Assembly (NCBI GenBank): GCA_947073645.1
Contig: CAMTMK010000010.1
Location: forward strand, 1 to 64,000
Length of the DNA: 64,000 nucleotides
Reading direction: 5' to 3'
Source: an uncultured bacterium
GTDB lineage: Bacteria > Cyanobacteriota > Vampirovibrionia > Gastranaerophilales > Gastranaerophilaceae
The notes below the pieces were generated by a model. That model worked only from the letters and a program-made list of their open reading frames with translations, had not been told where the DNA came from and ran no database searches. The position numbers were made by a program, and so were the translations under genes. Positions 1 to 9,248 of the stretch are shown here, piece after piece (the stretch's first letter is position 1; every line of letters begins with the position of its first letter).

Positions 1-1106
1 GTTTCTTCGCTGTTTTTGATTGATTCTTGAATTGCTTTTTTTCCTGCTTCAGGTGAGTATTCAGGATTTACGTAATCGATTTTTGCATTTTTCTTTAATG
101 ATTCTGTTAAGTTGTCAAGCAGTTCGATTTGTTTTTGATTTTCAAGGTAACCTTTAATATCCGGTTTTGCTTTTTCAAACGGAGTAGTGCTTGCAGCTGC
201 TCTGTCTGTAACCATAATGATATGGTAACCGTATTGAGTTCTTATGAGTTTATCAGAAATTGTATTTGGTTTCATTGAAAATGCTGCTTGTGAAAATTCG
301 GGAACCATTTCTTTGTCTGTAAAGAATCCTAAATCTCCGCCTTTTACTGCAGAAGTTGTATCTTCTGAATTTTCTTTAGCAAGTTTTGCAAATTGAGTTA
401 AATCTTTTTTAGCTTCAGCTAAAAGCAAGTTTGCTTTTGCTTCTTTTGATTTAATTTCTTCATTAACTTTTGCTTTTATTGCTGTATCATCAAGGTCTTT
501 GTTTTTTGAATCTGATTTGATGATTTCTGTAATTTCTTCAGGGTTTACTGAAATTAAGATGTGAGAAGCTCTTACTTTTTCAGGATGTTTAAATTTGTTT
601 GGATTTTCGTTGTAGAATTTTTTAGCTTCTGCATCAGATACATTTGATGAACCTAATTCTTTAGCAAGTTTTTTCATTTTAACTTCTTCTTTCAAATCAG
701 TTTTGAATTGAGAAGCTGTAATTCCATGTTCTTTTAAAAGACTGTCTAATTGTTCTTTTGAACCTAATTTATCAATAATTTCTTTTACCGCATCATCAAC
801 ATCTTTGTTTGTAACTTCAATACCGCGTTTTGCAATTTCTTCATCAAGAAGAGTTTTTACGATAAGTTCGTTAATAACTCTTTCTTTTATCAAAAGGTAA
901 ATAAAGCTGTTTTTGTCGCTTTTAGCATCTATTCCTAAAACTTTCATCATGCCGTTGTTAGCTTGTTTGTTAAACATTTCATCAAACTGACCTTGAGTGA
1001 TTTTTTTGTCATTAACTGTAATGATTGTTTCACCTGATTTCAACCCGCATCCTGCAAACAATACTGCTGAAACTGCAAGTGTTGCCAGTAATTTTTTCCC
1101 TCTCAT
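1..1106 (-). CDS. Peptidylprolyl isomerase, parvulin/PrsA-SurA-like lipoprotein (3' end outside window)
   Basis: Reverse-strand reading starts MRGKKLLATLAVSAVLFAGCG (lipobox) followed by SurA_N-like and PpiC-like sequence; open to the window edge. Not in ORF track because it is truncated. Confidence 0.85.
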   Translation of the reverse strand, partial: MRGKKLLATLAVSAVLFAGCGLKSGETIITVNDKKITQGQFDEMFNKQANNGMMKVLGIDAKSDKNSFIYLLIKERVINELIVKTLLDEEIAKRGIEVTNKDVDDAVKEIIDKLGSKEQLDSLLKEHGITASQFKTDLKEEVKMKKLAKELGSSNVSDAEAKKFYNENPNKFKHPEKVRASHILISVNPEEITEIIKSDSKNKDLDDTAIKAKVNEEIKSKEAKANLLLAEAKKDLTQFAKLAKENSEDTTSAVKGGDLGFFTDKEMVPEFSQAAFSMKPNTISDKLIRTQYGYHIIMVTDRAAASTTPFEKAKPDIKGYLENQKQIELLDNLTESLKKNAKIDYVNPEYSPEAGKKAIQESIKNSEE

Positions 1107-1115
1107 AATGTCTCC

Positions 1116-4100
1116 TTATTTTTTAGTATAGTCGTTTTTGATTTTATTTATATAATAGAACAAATCTGTCAAAATGTTAAATACTTCATTAAAATTCATA
1201 TAGGAATTATTCAGAAGCAGGATAGAATTTCCTTCTGTGCAAGAGTTTGGTGCAATTGTAAATTTTATTCGTTTTAAGATTTCTGAGGGAAGACCGGTTT
1301 GAATAATTTGCCATTCCGCTTTGCTGTATGGTGTATAAATTCTTATATTGTCGTCAGTTTCGCGGATTACGGAAATTTTTGCATCTGTTGCAGAGAGTCT
1401 TAATCTAATCAGTTTTATTAAGTTTTCAACGCTTTCCGGTGGTTTTGCAAAGCGGTCTTTCCACTCCTCTGTAATATAATCCAGTTCAATATCGGATTTT
1501 ACATCCGCCAAACGCTTATATTCAATCATTTTTTGTTCTGCCGAACCCACCCATTCATCAGGGATAAAGGCTGTGACATTAATATCAACGATTGTCGGAT
1601 TAGTTTTTTCGACGATTTCGCCTTGAAGTTCTTGAACTGTTTCTTCTAATAACTGGCAGTATGTGTCAAAACCGACATTAACCATGTGACCATGCTGTTT
1701 TGTGCCTAGAATATTTCCGACACCGCGAATTTCTACATCGCGCATTGCGATTTGATAACCGCTTCCTAGTGTTGTAAATTCTTTGATAGCCTTAAGACGT
1801 TGGACGGCATCTGTTGTAATCTGTTTTGATTTTGTATATAAACAATAGCAGTATGCTTGTCTTTGGGAGCGTCCGACACGTCCTCTGAGCTGATAAAGCT
1901 GAGCAAGTCCGAATTTGTCGGCATTGTGGATAATCATTGTATTTGCATTTGGAATATCTATGCCGTTTTCAATGATTGTTGTGGCAAGCAAGATATCGTA
2001 TTCTTTGTTTGCAAAGTCAATGATAACTTTTTCAAGTGTTTTCTCATCCATTTGCCCATGACCGATTGCGATGCGGGCATTTGGAACAAGTTTTTGCAGC
2101 TGCATTCTAAATTCATCAATTGTTTCAACGCGGTTGTAGAGATAGAATACTTGTCCTTCGCGGTCAAGTTCGTGGACAATTGCATTTTTAACCATATTTT
2201 CGTTCCATTCGCCGACATAAGTTCTGATTGGAAGCCTGTTTTTAGGCGGTGTATTAATAATCGACATGTCTTTAATGCCTGAAAGCGACATATAAAGCGT
2301 TCTCGGAATCGGTGTTGCAGACATTGTGATAATATCAATGTTTTCGCGCAAAGATTTAAGTTTTTCTTTGTGGCGGACGCCGAAACGGTGCTCTTCATCG
2401 ATTACGAGTAAGCCCAAATCCTTAAATATAATTCCTTCCTGCAAAAGTCTGTGAGTGCCTACTACAACGTCGCATTCGCCTGTTGCAAGTTTTTTGATGG
2501 TTTCTTTTTGCTCTTTTGGAGAACGGAAACGTGAGAGAAGTTCTACGTTAACCCCGAAAGGCTTAAATCTTTCTGAAATTGTCTGATAATGCTGAAATGC
2601 CAAAATCGTTGTCGGAACTACTACTGCAACTTGTTTACCCGAAGTTACAGCCTTAAAAATTCCGCGCATTGCAACTTCTGTTTTGCCAAATCCGACGTCT
2701 CCGCAAATTAGTCTGTCCATAGGCTGTGAACTTTCCATATCAGACTTGATATCGTTGATAGCTTTCATCTGATCGGGAGTTTCGGTGTATTCAAAAGCTT
2801 CTTCCATTTCAACCTGCCATGTGGTATCAGGTAGAAATTCAATACCTTTTTGCATTTTACGTTTTGCGTAAAGTCTTAAAAGGTCGTAGGCAACTTGTTC
2901 AACCTCTTTTTTGACACGATTTTTAGTATTTTCCCAATCTTTACCGCCCATTCTTGAAAGTTTTGGCTTTAATGCGCCCGAACCGCGGTAACGTACAAGA
3001 AGGTTGATTTGTTCGGCAGGTATATGTAATCTGTCTTTGCTTGCGTATTCGATTGTTAAGTAGTCTTTTAACTGTCCGTCAATTTCCTGTTGAGAAAGCC
3101 CTTTATATACACCAACACCATGGATTGAGTGGACAACATATTCTCCCTCTTTAATATCGTTAATGCTTTCGATATATTCTGCTTTTTCTTTATAATATGA
3201 GCGTTTGGATGATGTAACCTCTTTGGTGCGCTTGTTGAAAAGTTCCCTGTCTGTCAAAACAATTGTTTTGAAATCTTCCAAAATCGTACCCGCAGATGAA
3301 ATGCTCTCATTATATTCAACTCCGAATATATTACGCTCGGTGAGAATTTCTTTCACGCGCTCTGGGTAATCGGTTGCAATTATAATATTATAATTTGATT
3401 TTTGGCTGATGAAATTTGCAATATCATCAAGGTTTGCGCCAAAGTTTTGTACAGGTTGAGTATCAAATTCAATTACCTCATCCATTTCGCTGTCGAGGAA
3501 GTTGTTCATCCCAATTTTTACAAATCCTGCACTTTTTTGGATAAAATCCTCAAACGGAATATGATTTCTGCCTTTCAGGTCAATATTTAAGCTGAGTTTG
3601 AGGTTTTCCTGCATCTGTTCTTCAAAGTTTTTATCGACAAATTCGTATTTTGAATAAAGCTCGGAAGTTTCGTCATATACCAGAATATAGTCTTTGAAAT
3701 AATCCAAAATTCCGACCAAATCGGTATTAAAGTAGTTTTGGTAAACTTCTATCCCCTCAAAATATCCGTCTTCATCTTCGGGTTTAATCTCTTTCGGTAT
3801 ACCGTTTTCAAGTGTAAACTTATACATCGGCATAATTTTTGCTGATTTTATTTTCTCAATAGATTTTTGGGTTTCGTTGTTAAAATATCTTATATCAACA
3901 ATTTCATCGCCCCAGAGTTCTATGCGGACAGGATGTTTATCAAGCGAATAAAAGTCTATAATGTCGCCTCTGATACTGAATTCTCCGATATCGGAAACCA
4001 TTGTCGAGCGTTTGTAGCCCAAATCGATGAATTTTTGTCCAATATCTTTTATCTCGTCGCCGATTTTTAAAGTAAAAGAATTTTTATCATAAAAGCTTTG

Positions 4101-4472
4101 TGTGGGGAATTTTTCCAAAAGTGTTTTTACAGGTGCAATTACAATATCGGGTTTTTCGGTTAAAATCCTTACCTGTTCTGCGTAATCATATCTGTTTGGT
4201 GAAACAGCCTCATACATAGAAATGTTTTGGAACGGGATTAAGTCTGATTTTTCTCCGAACGCCTTTAACAAGTCATTTTGGTATTTCAAGGCACTTTGTT
4301 CGGTAGATGTAATTACAAGAATTTTTTTATCCGTAATCTTTTTGATTTTTGTAATAAGCAATAATCGTAAAAGTGTTGTCAAACCTGTTATGGCAAACGA
4401 AAATTTCTTTGTTAAAAGTCCTTCAAACAAAGAGTAATTTTCGTTATTTTCGGGTGCGGTTATTTTAAACAT
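1116..4472 (-). CDS. mfd: Transcription-repair coupling factor Mfd
   Basis: 1118 aa; CarD-like RID, GDVGFGKTEVAMR Walker A, DEEHRFGV, C-terminal TRCF domain. Confidence 0.97.
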   Translation of the reverse strand: MFKITAPENNENYSLFEGLLTKKFSFAITGLTTLLRLLLITKIKKITDKKILVITSTEQSALKYQNDLLKAFGEKSDLIPFQNISMYEAVSPNRYDYAEQVRILTEKPDIVIAPVKTLLEKFPTQSFYDKNSFTLKIGDEIKDIGQKFIDLGYKRSTMVSDIGEFSIRGDIIDFYSLDKHPVRIELWGDEIVDIRYFNNETQKSIEKIKSAKIMPMYKFTLENGIPKEIKPEDEDGYFEGIEVYQNYFNTDLVGILDYFKDYILVYDETSELYSKYEFVDKNFEEQMQENLKLSLNIDLKGRNHIPFEDFIQKSAGFVKIGMNNFLDSEMDEVIEFDTQPVQNFGANLDDIANFISQKSNYNIIIATDYPERVKEILTERNIFGVEYNESISSAGTILEDFKTIVLTDRELFNKRTKEVTSSKRSYYKEKAEYIESINDIKEGEYVVHSIHGVGVYKGLSQQEIDGQLKDYLTIEYASKDRLHIPAEQINLLVRYRGSGALKPKLSRMGGKDWENTKNRVKKEVEQVAYDLLRLYAKRKMQKGIEFLPDTTWQVEMEEAFEYTETPDQMKAINDIKSDMESSQPMDRLICGDVGFGKTEVAMRGIFKAVTSGKQVAVVVPTTILAFQHYQTISERFKPFGVNVELLSRFRSPKEQKETIKKLATGECDVVVGTHRLLQEGIIFKDLGLLVIDEEHRFGVRHKEKLKSLRENIDIITMSATPIPRTLYMSLSGIKDMSIINTPPKNRLPIRTYVGEWNENMVKNAIVHELDREGQVFYLYNRVETIDEFRMQLQKLVPNARIAIGHGQMDEKTLEKVIIDFANKEYDILLATTIIENGIDIPNANTMIIHNADKFGLAQLYQLRGRVGRSQRQAYCYCLYTKSKQITTDAVQRLKAIKEFTTLGSGYQIAMRDVEIRGVGNILGTKQHGHMVNVGFDTYCQLLEETVQELQGEIVEKTNPTIVDINVTAFIPDEWVGSAEQKMIEYKRLADVKSDIELDYITEEWKDRFAKPPESVENLIKLIRLRLSATDAKISVIRETDDNIRIYTPYSKAEWQIIQTGLPSEILKRIKFTIAPNSCTEGNSILLLNNSYMNFNEVFNILTDLFYYINKIKNDYTKK

Positions 4473-4509
4473 ATTATTATTTTAGCATAAATTATGTTAT
4501 AATTGCATT

Positions 4510-5427
4510 ATGAAAAGAGCGGTTGTATTTGCACACTATGACAGACAAAATTTGGTTGATGATTATGTAATTTATTATCTCAAAGCATTGAAAGAAGTTG
4601 CACAAGAGATAGTGTTTGTATCCTGCTGTAATATTGAAAATCCTGAAAAGCTTGAAGGGATAGTATCTCACATTATCGCAGAACCGCATGATGAATACGA
4701 TTTTGGCTCATACAAACGAGGTTTTTTATATTTGTCACAGCGTCTGGACGAGTTTGACGAACTTATTTTTGCAAACGACAGTTGTTTTGGACCATTTCAT
4801 CCTTTGAAAGATATTTTTGATGAAATGAATGCTAAAGACTGCGATTTCTGGGGAATTACCAAAAATAATTTCGGTTACCGCAAAAAACCAAATCATTTTT
4901 TTGTTAAACGACCGCATATTCAAAGTTATTTTGTTGTCTTTAAAAAGAATATTTTTACGTCTGATGTTTTTAGAGATTTTATTACTTCTGTAAAACCTGA
5001 GGTTAAAAAAGAGCTTATTATTTCAAATTATGAAATTGGAATGACAGAAATATTAATAGAAAATGGGTTTAATTATCAAGTATATGTTAATGCCTATGAA
5101 AGGATTAATAATATAACTATTCTAAAATGGCGTCAAATTATTCAGAATAATAAAATGCCGTTTATGAAATGTTCGCTTCCTCGTCTTGTAAATAAAAATT
5201 CCACAACCGTTGAAGGATATCAGGAAATAATTAAACAGGTTAGTGACTATCCTGTTGAATTGATTGAAAATAATATTGCGCGTATTCAGTATGCAAGAAA
5301 AGGCAGACATACAAGTCCTGTATGGTTTAAAAGAGCATTTTTTGATGTTATTGCAGAATTCCCGTTTGTAATCCGAAAACTAATAGCAATTTTTATTGCA
5401 AGATGTCTTCCATTTATTAGAGATTAG
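4510..5427 (+). CDS. Rhamnan synthesis F family protein (RgpF-like)
   Basis: MKRAVVFAHYDRQNLVDDYVIYYLKAL...FANDSCFGPF family signature. Confidence 0.85.
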   Translation: MKRAVVFAHYDRQNLVDDYVIYYLKALKEVAQEIVFVSCCNIENPEKLEGIVSHIIAEPHDEYDFGSYKRGFLYLSQRLDEFDELIFANDSCFGPFHPLKDIFDEMNAKDCDFWGITKNNFGYRKKPNHFFVKRPHIQSYFVVFKKNIFTSDVFRDFITSVKPEVKKELIISNYEIGMTEILIENGFNYQVYVNAYERINNITILKWRQIIQNNKMPFMKCSLPRLVNKNSTTVEGYQEIIKQVSDYPVELIENNIARIQYARKGRHTSPVWFKRAFFDVIAEFPFVIRKLIAIFIARCLPFIRD

Positions 5428-6222
5428 TCTTAATTGTTTTTTTAGTTGTTTTGCATACCATAACGGGTGAAGGAATAAAATCATAAAAATGATTTTTAAG
5501 TTTTTTGTTCTGCAAAAAACATCCATATAAGATTTGAACTGTAAATCAAAAGGTGTTTTATAAGTGGATGTTTGTACGTAACTGTTTGAATGTAAACGCC
5601 AGTATGTAAGTTTTTCAGGTATGTAATAGAATTTACCCAAGTATGCCAGTTGAACCCATAAATGCCAGTCTAAAAGACAGTCGAGTTTTGGCTCGTAATT
5701 AATTTTCAAAAGGTCTTCGCGTTTTGTCATTACAGATGAAAATGTAAAAATCTTGTTGCTGTGGTAAAAATAATAAAACATATCAATAGGATAAGTTTGT
5801 TCATTAAGAATTTTTCTTGTTCTTTTTAATACAGCGTTAAAGTCGAAAACGCGTTTTTCATCTCCGAAAAATTCACAGTCATTAAAAATTAAATTTACAT
5901 CAGGATATTTTTTAGCGATTTCAACTTTTTTCTCCAAATAATCAGGAGTTATCATATCGTCGCTTTCAAGAAAAACAACCCAATCGCCTTTAGCTTCTTC
6001 AATACCGCGTTTTACAGTGCCTTTAAGCCCGAGATTTTTCTCATTCACAAAAAGTTTAATTCTGTTATCATTGAATGATTTTATTACTTCAATTGAATTG
6101 TCTGTGGAGCAGTCGTCAACAATAATCATTTCCCAATCAGTGTAAGTTTGGTTTAAAACTGATTGGATGGTTTCTGTGATATATTGTTCGTAGTTGTAGC
6201 TTGCTGTAACAATCGAAATCAT
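5380..6222 (-). CDS. Glycosyltransferase family 2
   Basis: MISIVTASYNYEQYITETIQSVLNQTYTDWEMIIVDDCSTDNS GT-A fold, ESDD motif. Confidence 0.93.
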   Translation of the reverse strand: MISIVTASYNYEQYITETIQSVLNQTYTDWEMIIVDDCSTDNSIEVIKSFNDNRIKLFVNEKNLGLKGTVKRGIEEAKGDWVVFLESDDMITPDYLEKKVEIAKKYPDVNLIFNDCEFFGDEKRVFDFNAVLKRTRKILNEQTYPIDMFYYFYHSNKIFTFSSVMTKREDLLKINYEPKLDCLLDWHLWVQLAYLGKFYYIPEKLTYWRLHSNSYVQTSTYKTPFDLQFKSYMDVFCRTKNLKIIFMILFLHPLWYAKQLKKQLRLISNKWKTSCNKNCY

Positions 6223-6235
6223 AAATTAATCATAT

Positions 6236-6270
6236 AAAAAACTCACCTTGTTATCAAGGTGAGTTTTCTT
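6236..6270 (-). terminator. Rho-independent terminator downstream of the 6287..6871 gene
   Basis: AAAACTCACCTTG-TTAT-CAAGGTGAGTTTT hairpin with flanking A/T runs. Confidence 0.8.
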
Positions 6271-6286
6271 TTGTTGTGTAAATTTG

Positions 6287-6871
6287 TTATTTTTTCTCAG
6301 CAAATAATCTTTCATACATTTTTTGTTTGCTGTCGTGAATAGCTCCTTTTGTTCTTGATACCATTTTGTCAAATTGAGCAGCATCATAGTGTGTCATATC
6401 TGCAATAGTTTTTTCTTTTAACGCTAAAGTTTCTCTTGCAGTTTTCGCTTCAGATGCATTGTATGCAATAACTTTTTCACCATCAAAAATTGTATTATTA
6501 GTTAATTTTCCGGTAGTTTTTTCTTGTTTTATGGATTTGAACAAACCTTTAAAATCATTCCAAGCTTTTTTGAATGAGAAATTTTTCATATATCTGCCGA
6601 TTTCTTTACGGTAGATAATACCTGTTACAACAGCTGCTGTTCCTACTGCTGCACCTGCAATTTTTAATGCTTTATTATCTTTTTTGTATTCAAAATCTTC
6701 ACCGTTTTGAATTTTATCAACATTTTTAAATGTTTGTTTTTGGAATTGGTCTTGTGACAATGTTACAACTTTACCTTTAGGGTTAGTTACTTGAACTTTG
6801 CCTTTAGTTGTCATTTGAACTTCATTTCCGCCTACCATTACTGCGGGTCCGATTGTCATGTTGTTAGCCAT
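6287..6871 (-). CDS. Hypothetical protein with one central hydrophobic segment
   Basis: 194 aa; AGAAVGTAAVVTGIIY hydrophobic stretch; own terminator; no family recognised. Confidence 0.75.
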   Translation of the reverse strand: MANNMTIGPAVMVGGNEVQMTTKGKVQVTNPKGKVVTLSQDQFQKQTFKNVDKIQNGEDFEYKKDNKALKIAGAAVGTAAVVTGIIYRKEIGRYMKNFSFKKAWNDFKGLFKSIKQEKTTGKLTNNTIFDGEKVIAYNASEAKTARETLALKEKTIADMTHYDAAQFDKMVSRTKGAIHDSKQKMYERLFAEKK

Positions 6872-6972
6872 AAATTCTACCTTTCAAATTTACACACTTT
6901 TAGTTTCATGTAAACATGTGAATAAATTTTTGTGCTATTTGTTAAGCATGAAGTTAACAAATATTTACAAAA

Positions 6973-6994
6973 CAGGGGGAATATCCCCCTGTAC
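6973..6994 (-). terminator. Likely terminator of nrdJ
   Basis: ACAGGGGG-ATATT-CCCCCTGTTTT on the minus strand. Confidence 0.7.
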
Positions 6995-7010
6995 TCTCTC
7001 TTCTTGTCTT

Positions 7011-7097
7011 GCTCGCTCACGTTTAACGGGTCTGCGGTTGTTATCTGCAATGGCTTTGCCATTTTGCTAACAAGCCTCGCCCTCAGCTCGCTCGCGC
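7011..7097. repeat. Composite palindromic repeat, copy A (intergenic, abutting nrdJ stop)
   Basis: GCTCGCTCACGTTTAACGGGTCT left flank, TTGTTA..GCAATGGC-TTT-GCCATTTTGC-TAACAA palindrome, GCCCTCAGCTCGC right flank; shares flanks with 7221..7286. Confidence 0.6.
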
Positions 7098-9121
7098 TAT
7101 GAACAACCGGAGTATCCGCATTTCAAACAGATGAAACATCCTTCTGCCATCTGAATTTCGTTTCCGCATTCAGGACATTTTACTGTTTTAATCTCGCCTG
7201 TCGGGTTGTATTCTGCTTGGTGGCTCGCGTTAAACGGGTCTTCAGATGTCGCCTTCGCGCCATCTTGCGCCCTCTGCTCGCCATCCGCTTCAACCTTTTC
7301 TTCTTCTTTTTTCTTATCCAAGTTCATAGGTTGGAATTGACGTGAGTTGTTTCTGTAAACAGTTATACCTTTAAGGTCATTTTCAAATGCTAATACATAA
7401 GCTTCTTCGATATCTTTACGAGTTGCATGTTCTTCAAAGTTTACTGTTTTTGATACAGCATTGTCTGTGTGAAGCTGGAATGCAGCCTGCATTTTTACGT
7501 GCCAGTATGGTGAAACGTCGTGTGCAGTTGTAAAGATTTTTTTAACTTCTTCAGACACACCGTCAACATGAGCTACAGAACCTGTTTTAGCAATTTTTGA
7601 CATCAATTCTTCTGAATAGAAGCCGTGTTCAACTGCATAGTCTTTGAAAATCGGGTTAACTTCAAACATTTCAGTTCCGTCCATAATCAATCTTGAGAAT
7701 ACAAGACCGAATAGAGGTTCAACACCGCCTGAAGCAGAAGCTATCATTGAAATTGTACCTGTTGGAGCGATACAAGTTGTTGTAGCGTTTCTGATACCGA
7801 ATTTTTCGATTTGCGCATCAAGCTCTTTCCATTGCTCATCAGAAATTTTACCTGCTGATTTACCTTTGTATTTGTTATATAAGAAGTTTTGACCGTCGTA
7901 AACGCTTCCTTTAAAGTTGTTAAATTTACCTCTTTCTTTAGAAAGTTCAATAGATTCGCATTTTGATTCGTAATCAATGAATTCCATAACTTCAGAAGCT
8001 AATTGAGTACCTTCTTTTGAAGCATAAGAGATGCCCATTTTCATAAGCATATCAGCCCAGCCCATTACGCCTAAACCGATTTTTCTGTTGTTTTGAACCA
8101 TTTCAGAGATTTGGGGAAGCGGATAATTATTAACTGCAATAACGTTATCCAAGAAACGGATAGCAGTTCTTGTAGTTTCAGCCAATAAATCCCAATTGAT
8201 AGAACCGTTTTCTACCATTCTGCCAAGGTTGATTGAACCTAAGTTACAAGCTTCATAAGAAAGCAATGGAACTTCACCGCAAGGGTTAGTAGATTCAATA
8301 GCACCAACAAGCGGAGTTGGGTTATCTGCGTTCATTTTGTCAATAAACACAATACCCGGTTCACCAGTTCTCCAAGCGCCGTCAACTATTAAATCGAATA
8401 CTTTTTTCGCATCCATTGTACCTGCAACTTCGCCTGTATGAGGTGCAATAAGTTCATAATCAGTACCGTTTTTAACAGCTTCCATAAATTTGTCTGTCAA
8501 AGCAACGGAAATATTAAAGTTGTTTAATTTAGAAGTATCGTTTTTGCAGTTGATGAAGTCTAAAATATCAGGGTGGTCTACTCTTAAGATACCCATATTA
8601 GCACCGCGTCTTGTACCGCCTTGTTTAACAGCCTCAGTTGCTGCGTTAAATACTTCCATAAATGAAACAGGACCTGATGAAACGCCCATAGTTGAGCGGA
8701 CAACACTATTTTTTGGTCTTAAATTAGAGAATGAAAAACCTGTACCACCGCCTGATTTGTGAATAAGTGCAGTGTTTTTTACTGTTTCAAAGATACCTTC
8801 CAAACTGTCTTCAACCGGAAGAACGAAGCAAGCTGCCAATTGTCCTAATTCTCTGCCTGCGTTCATCAATGTTGGTGAGTTTGGCATAAAATATCTGTTT
8901 GTAATAGCTTTATAAAATCTGTCAGATAATTTATCAACATCTGACTGTGATTTCCCAAATTTTAAATCGCCTGCTGCGATAGTATCCGCTACACGTCTGA
9001 ACATGTCAGCTGGAGTTTCGGTACAATTTCCGTCTTTATCTCTTTTTAAATACCTCTTTTCAAGAACTTTCACTGCGTTTTCAGAAAGTTCAAGTTTTTC
9101 AATACATGTTGTATCAGTCAC
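7097..9121 (-). CDS. nrdJ: Adenosylcobalamin-dependent (class II) ribonucleoside-diphosphate reductase
   Basis: 674 aa; NPCGEVPLLSYEACNLGSINLGR, ATTTCIAPTGTISMIA, C-terminal CPECGNEIQMAEGCFICLKCGYSGCS; GTG start. Confidence 0.95.
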   Translation of the reverse strand: MTDTTCIEKLELSENAVKVLEKRYLKRDKDGNCTETPADMFRRVADTIAAGDLKFGKSQSDVDKLSDRFYKAITNRYFMPNSPTLMNAGRELGQLAACFVLPVEDSLEGIFETVKNTALIHKSGGGTGFSFSNLRPKNSVVRSTMGVSSGPVSFMEVFNAATEAVKQGGTRRGANMGILRVDHPDILDFINCKNDTSKLNNFNISVALTDKFMEAVKNGTDYELIAPHTGEVAGTMDAKKVFDLIVDGAWRTGEPGIVFIDKMNADNPTPLVGAIESTNPCGEVPLLSYEACNLGSINLGRMVENGSINWDLLAETTRTAIRFLDNVIAVNNYPLPQISEMVQNNRKIGLGVMGWADMLMKMGISYASKEGTQLASEVMEFIDYESKCESIELSKERGKFNNFKGSVYDGQNFLYNKYKGKSAGKISDEQWKELDAQIEKFGIRNATTTCIAPTGTISMIASASGGVEPLFGLVFSRLIMDGTEMFEVNPIFKDYAVEHGFYSEELMSKIAKTGSVAHVDGVSEEVKKIFTTAHDVSPYWHVKMQAAFQLHTDNAVSKTVNFEEHATRKDIEEAYVLAFENDLKGITVYRNNSRQFQPMNLDKKKEEEKVEADGEQRAQDGAKATSEDPFNASHQAEYNPTGEIKTVKCPECGNEIQMAEGCFICLKCGYSGCS
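7221..7286. repeat. Composite palindromic repeat, copy B, in frame within nrdJ
   Basis: GGCTCGCGTTAAACGGGTCT + AGATGtcGC-cttc-GCgcCATCT + GCGCCCTCTGCTCGCC; encodes DGEQRAQDGAKATSEDPFNASHQ. Confidence 0.6.
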
Positions 9122-9197
9122 ATTAACCTCCCCTGTTTCTTTATTATTATATAATATAACAATTTTATTGGGGCATGGGTTAATGTATTAAAAAAGA

Positions 9198-9226
9198 TTT
9201 ACAAAACTTACTAATTTTGTTATAAT
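9198..9226 (+). promoter_or_regulatory. Sigma70-type promoter for the pilin-like gene
   Basis: TTTACA-N17-TATAAT, followed by GCGGAGGT RBS and ATG at 9249. Confidence 0.7.
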
Positions 9227-9248
9227 TAAAAGCGGAGGTAAATAAATT

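Noticed and set aside
1857-2282. 141-aa ORF antisense to mfd (and the 1958..2398 overlapping frame)
   Set aside because: Lies entirely within a strongly supported conserved CDS; no protein-like features.
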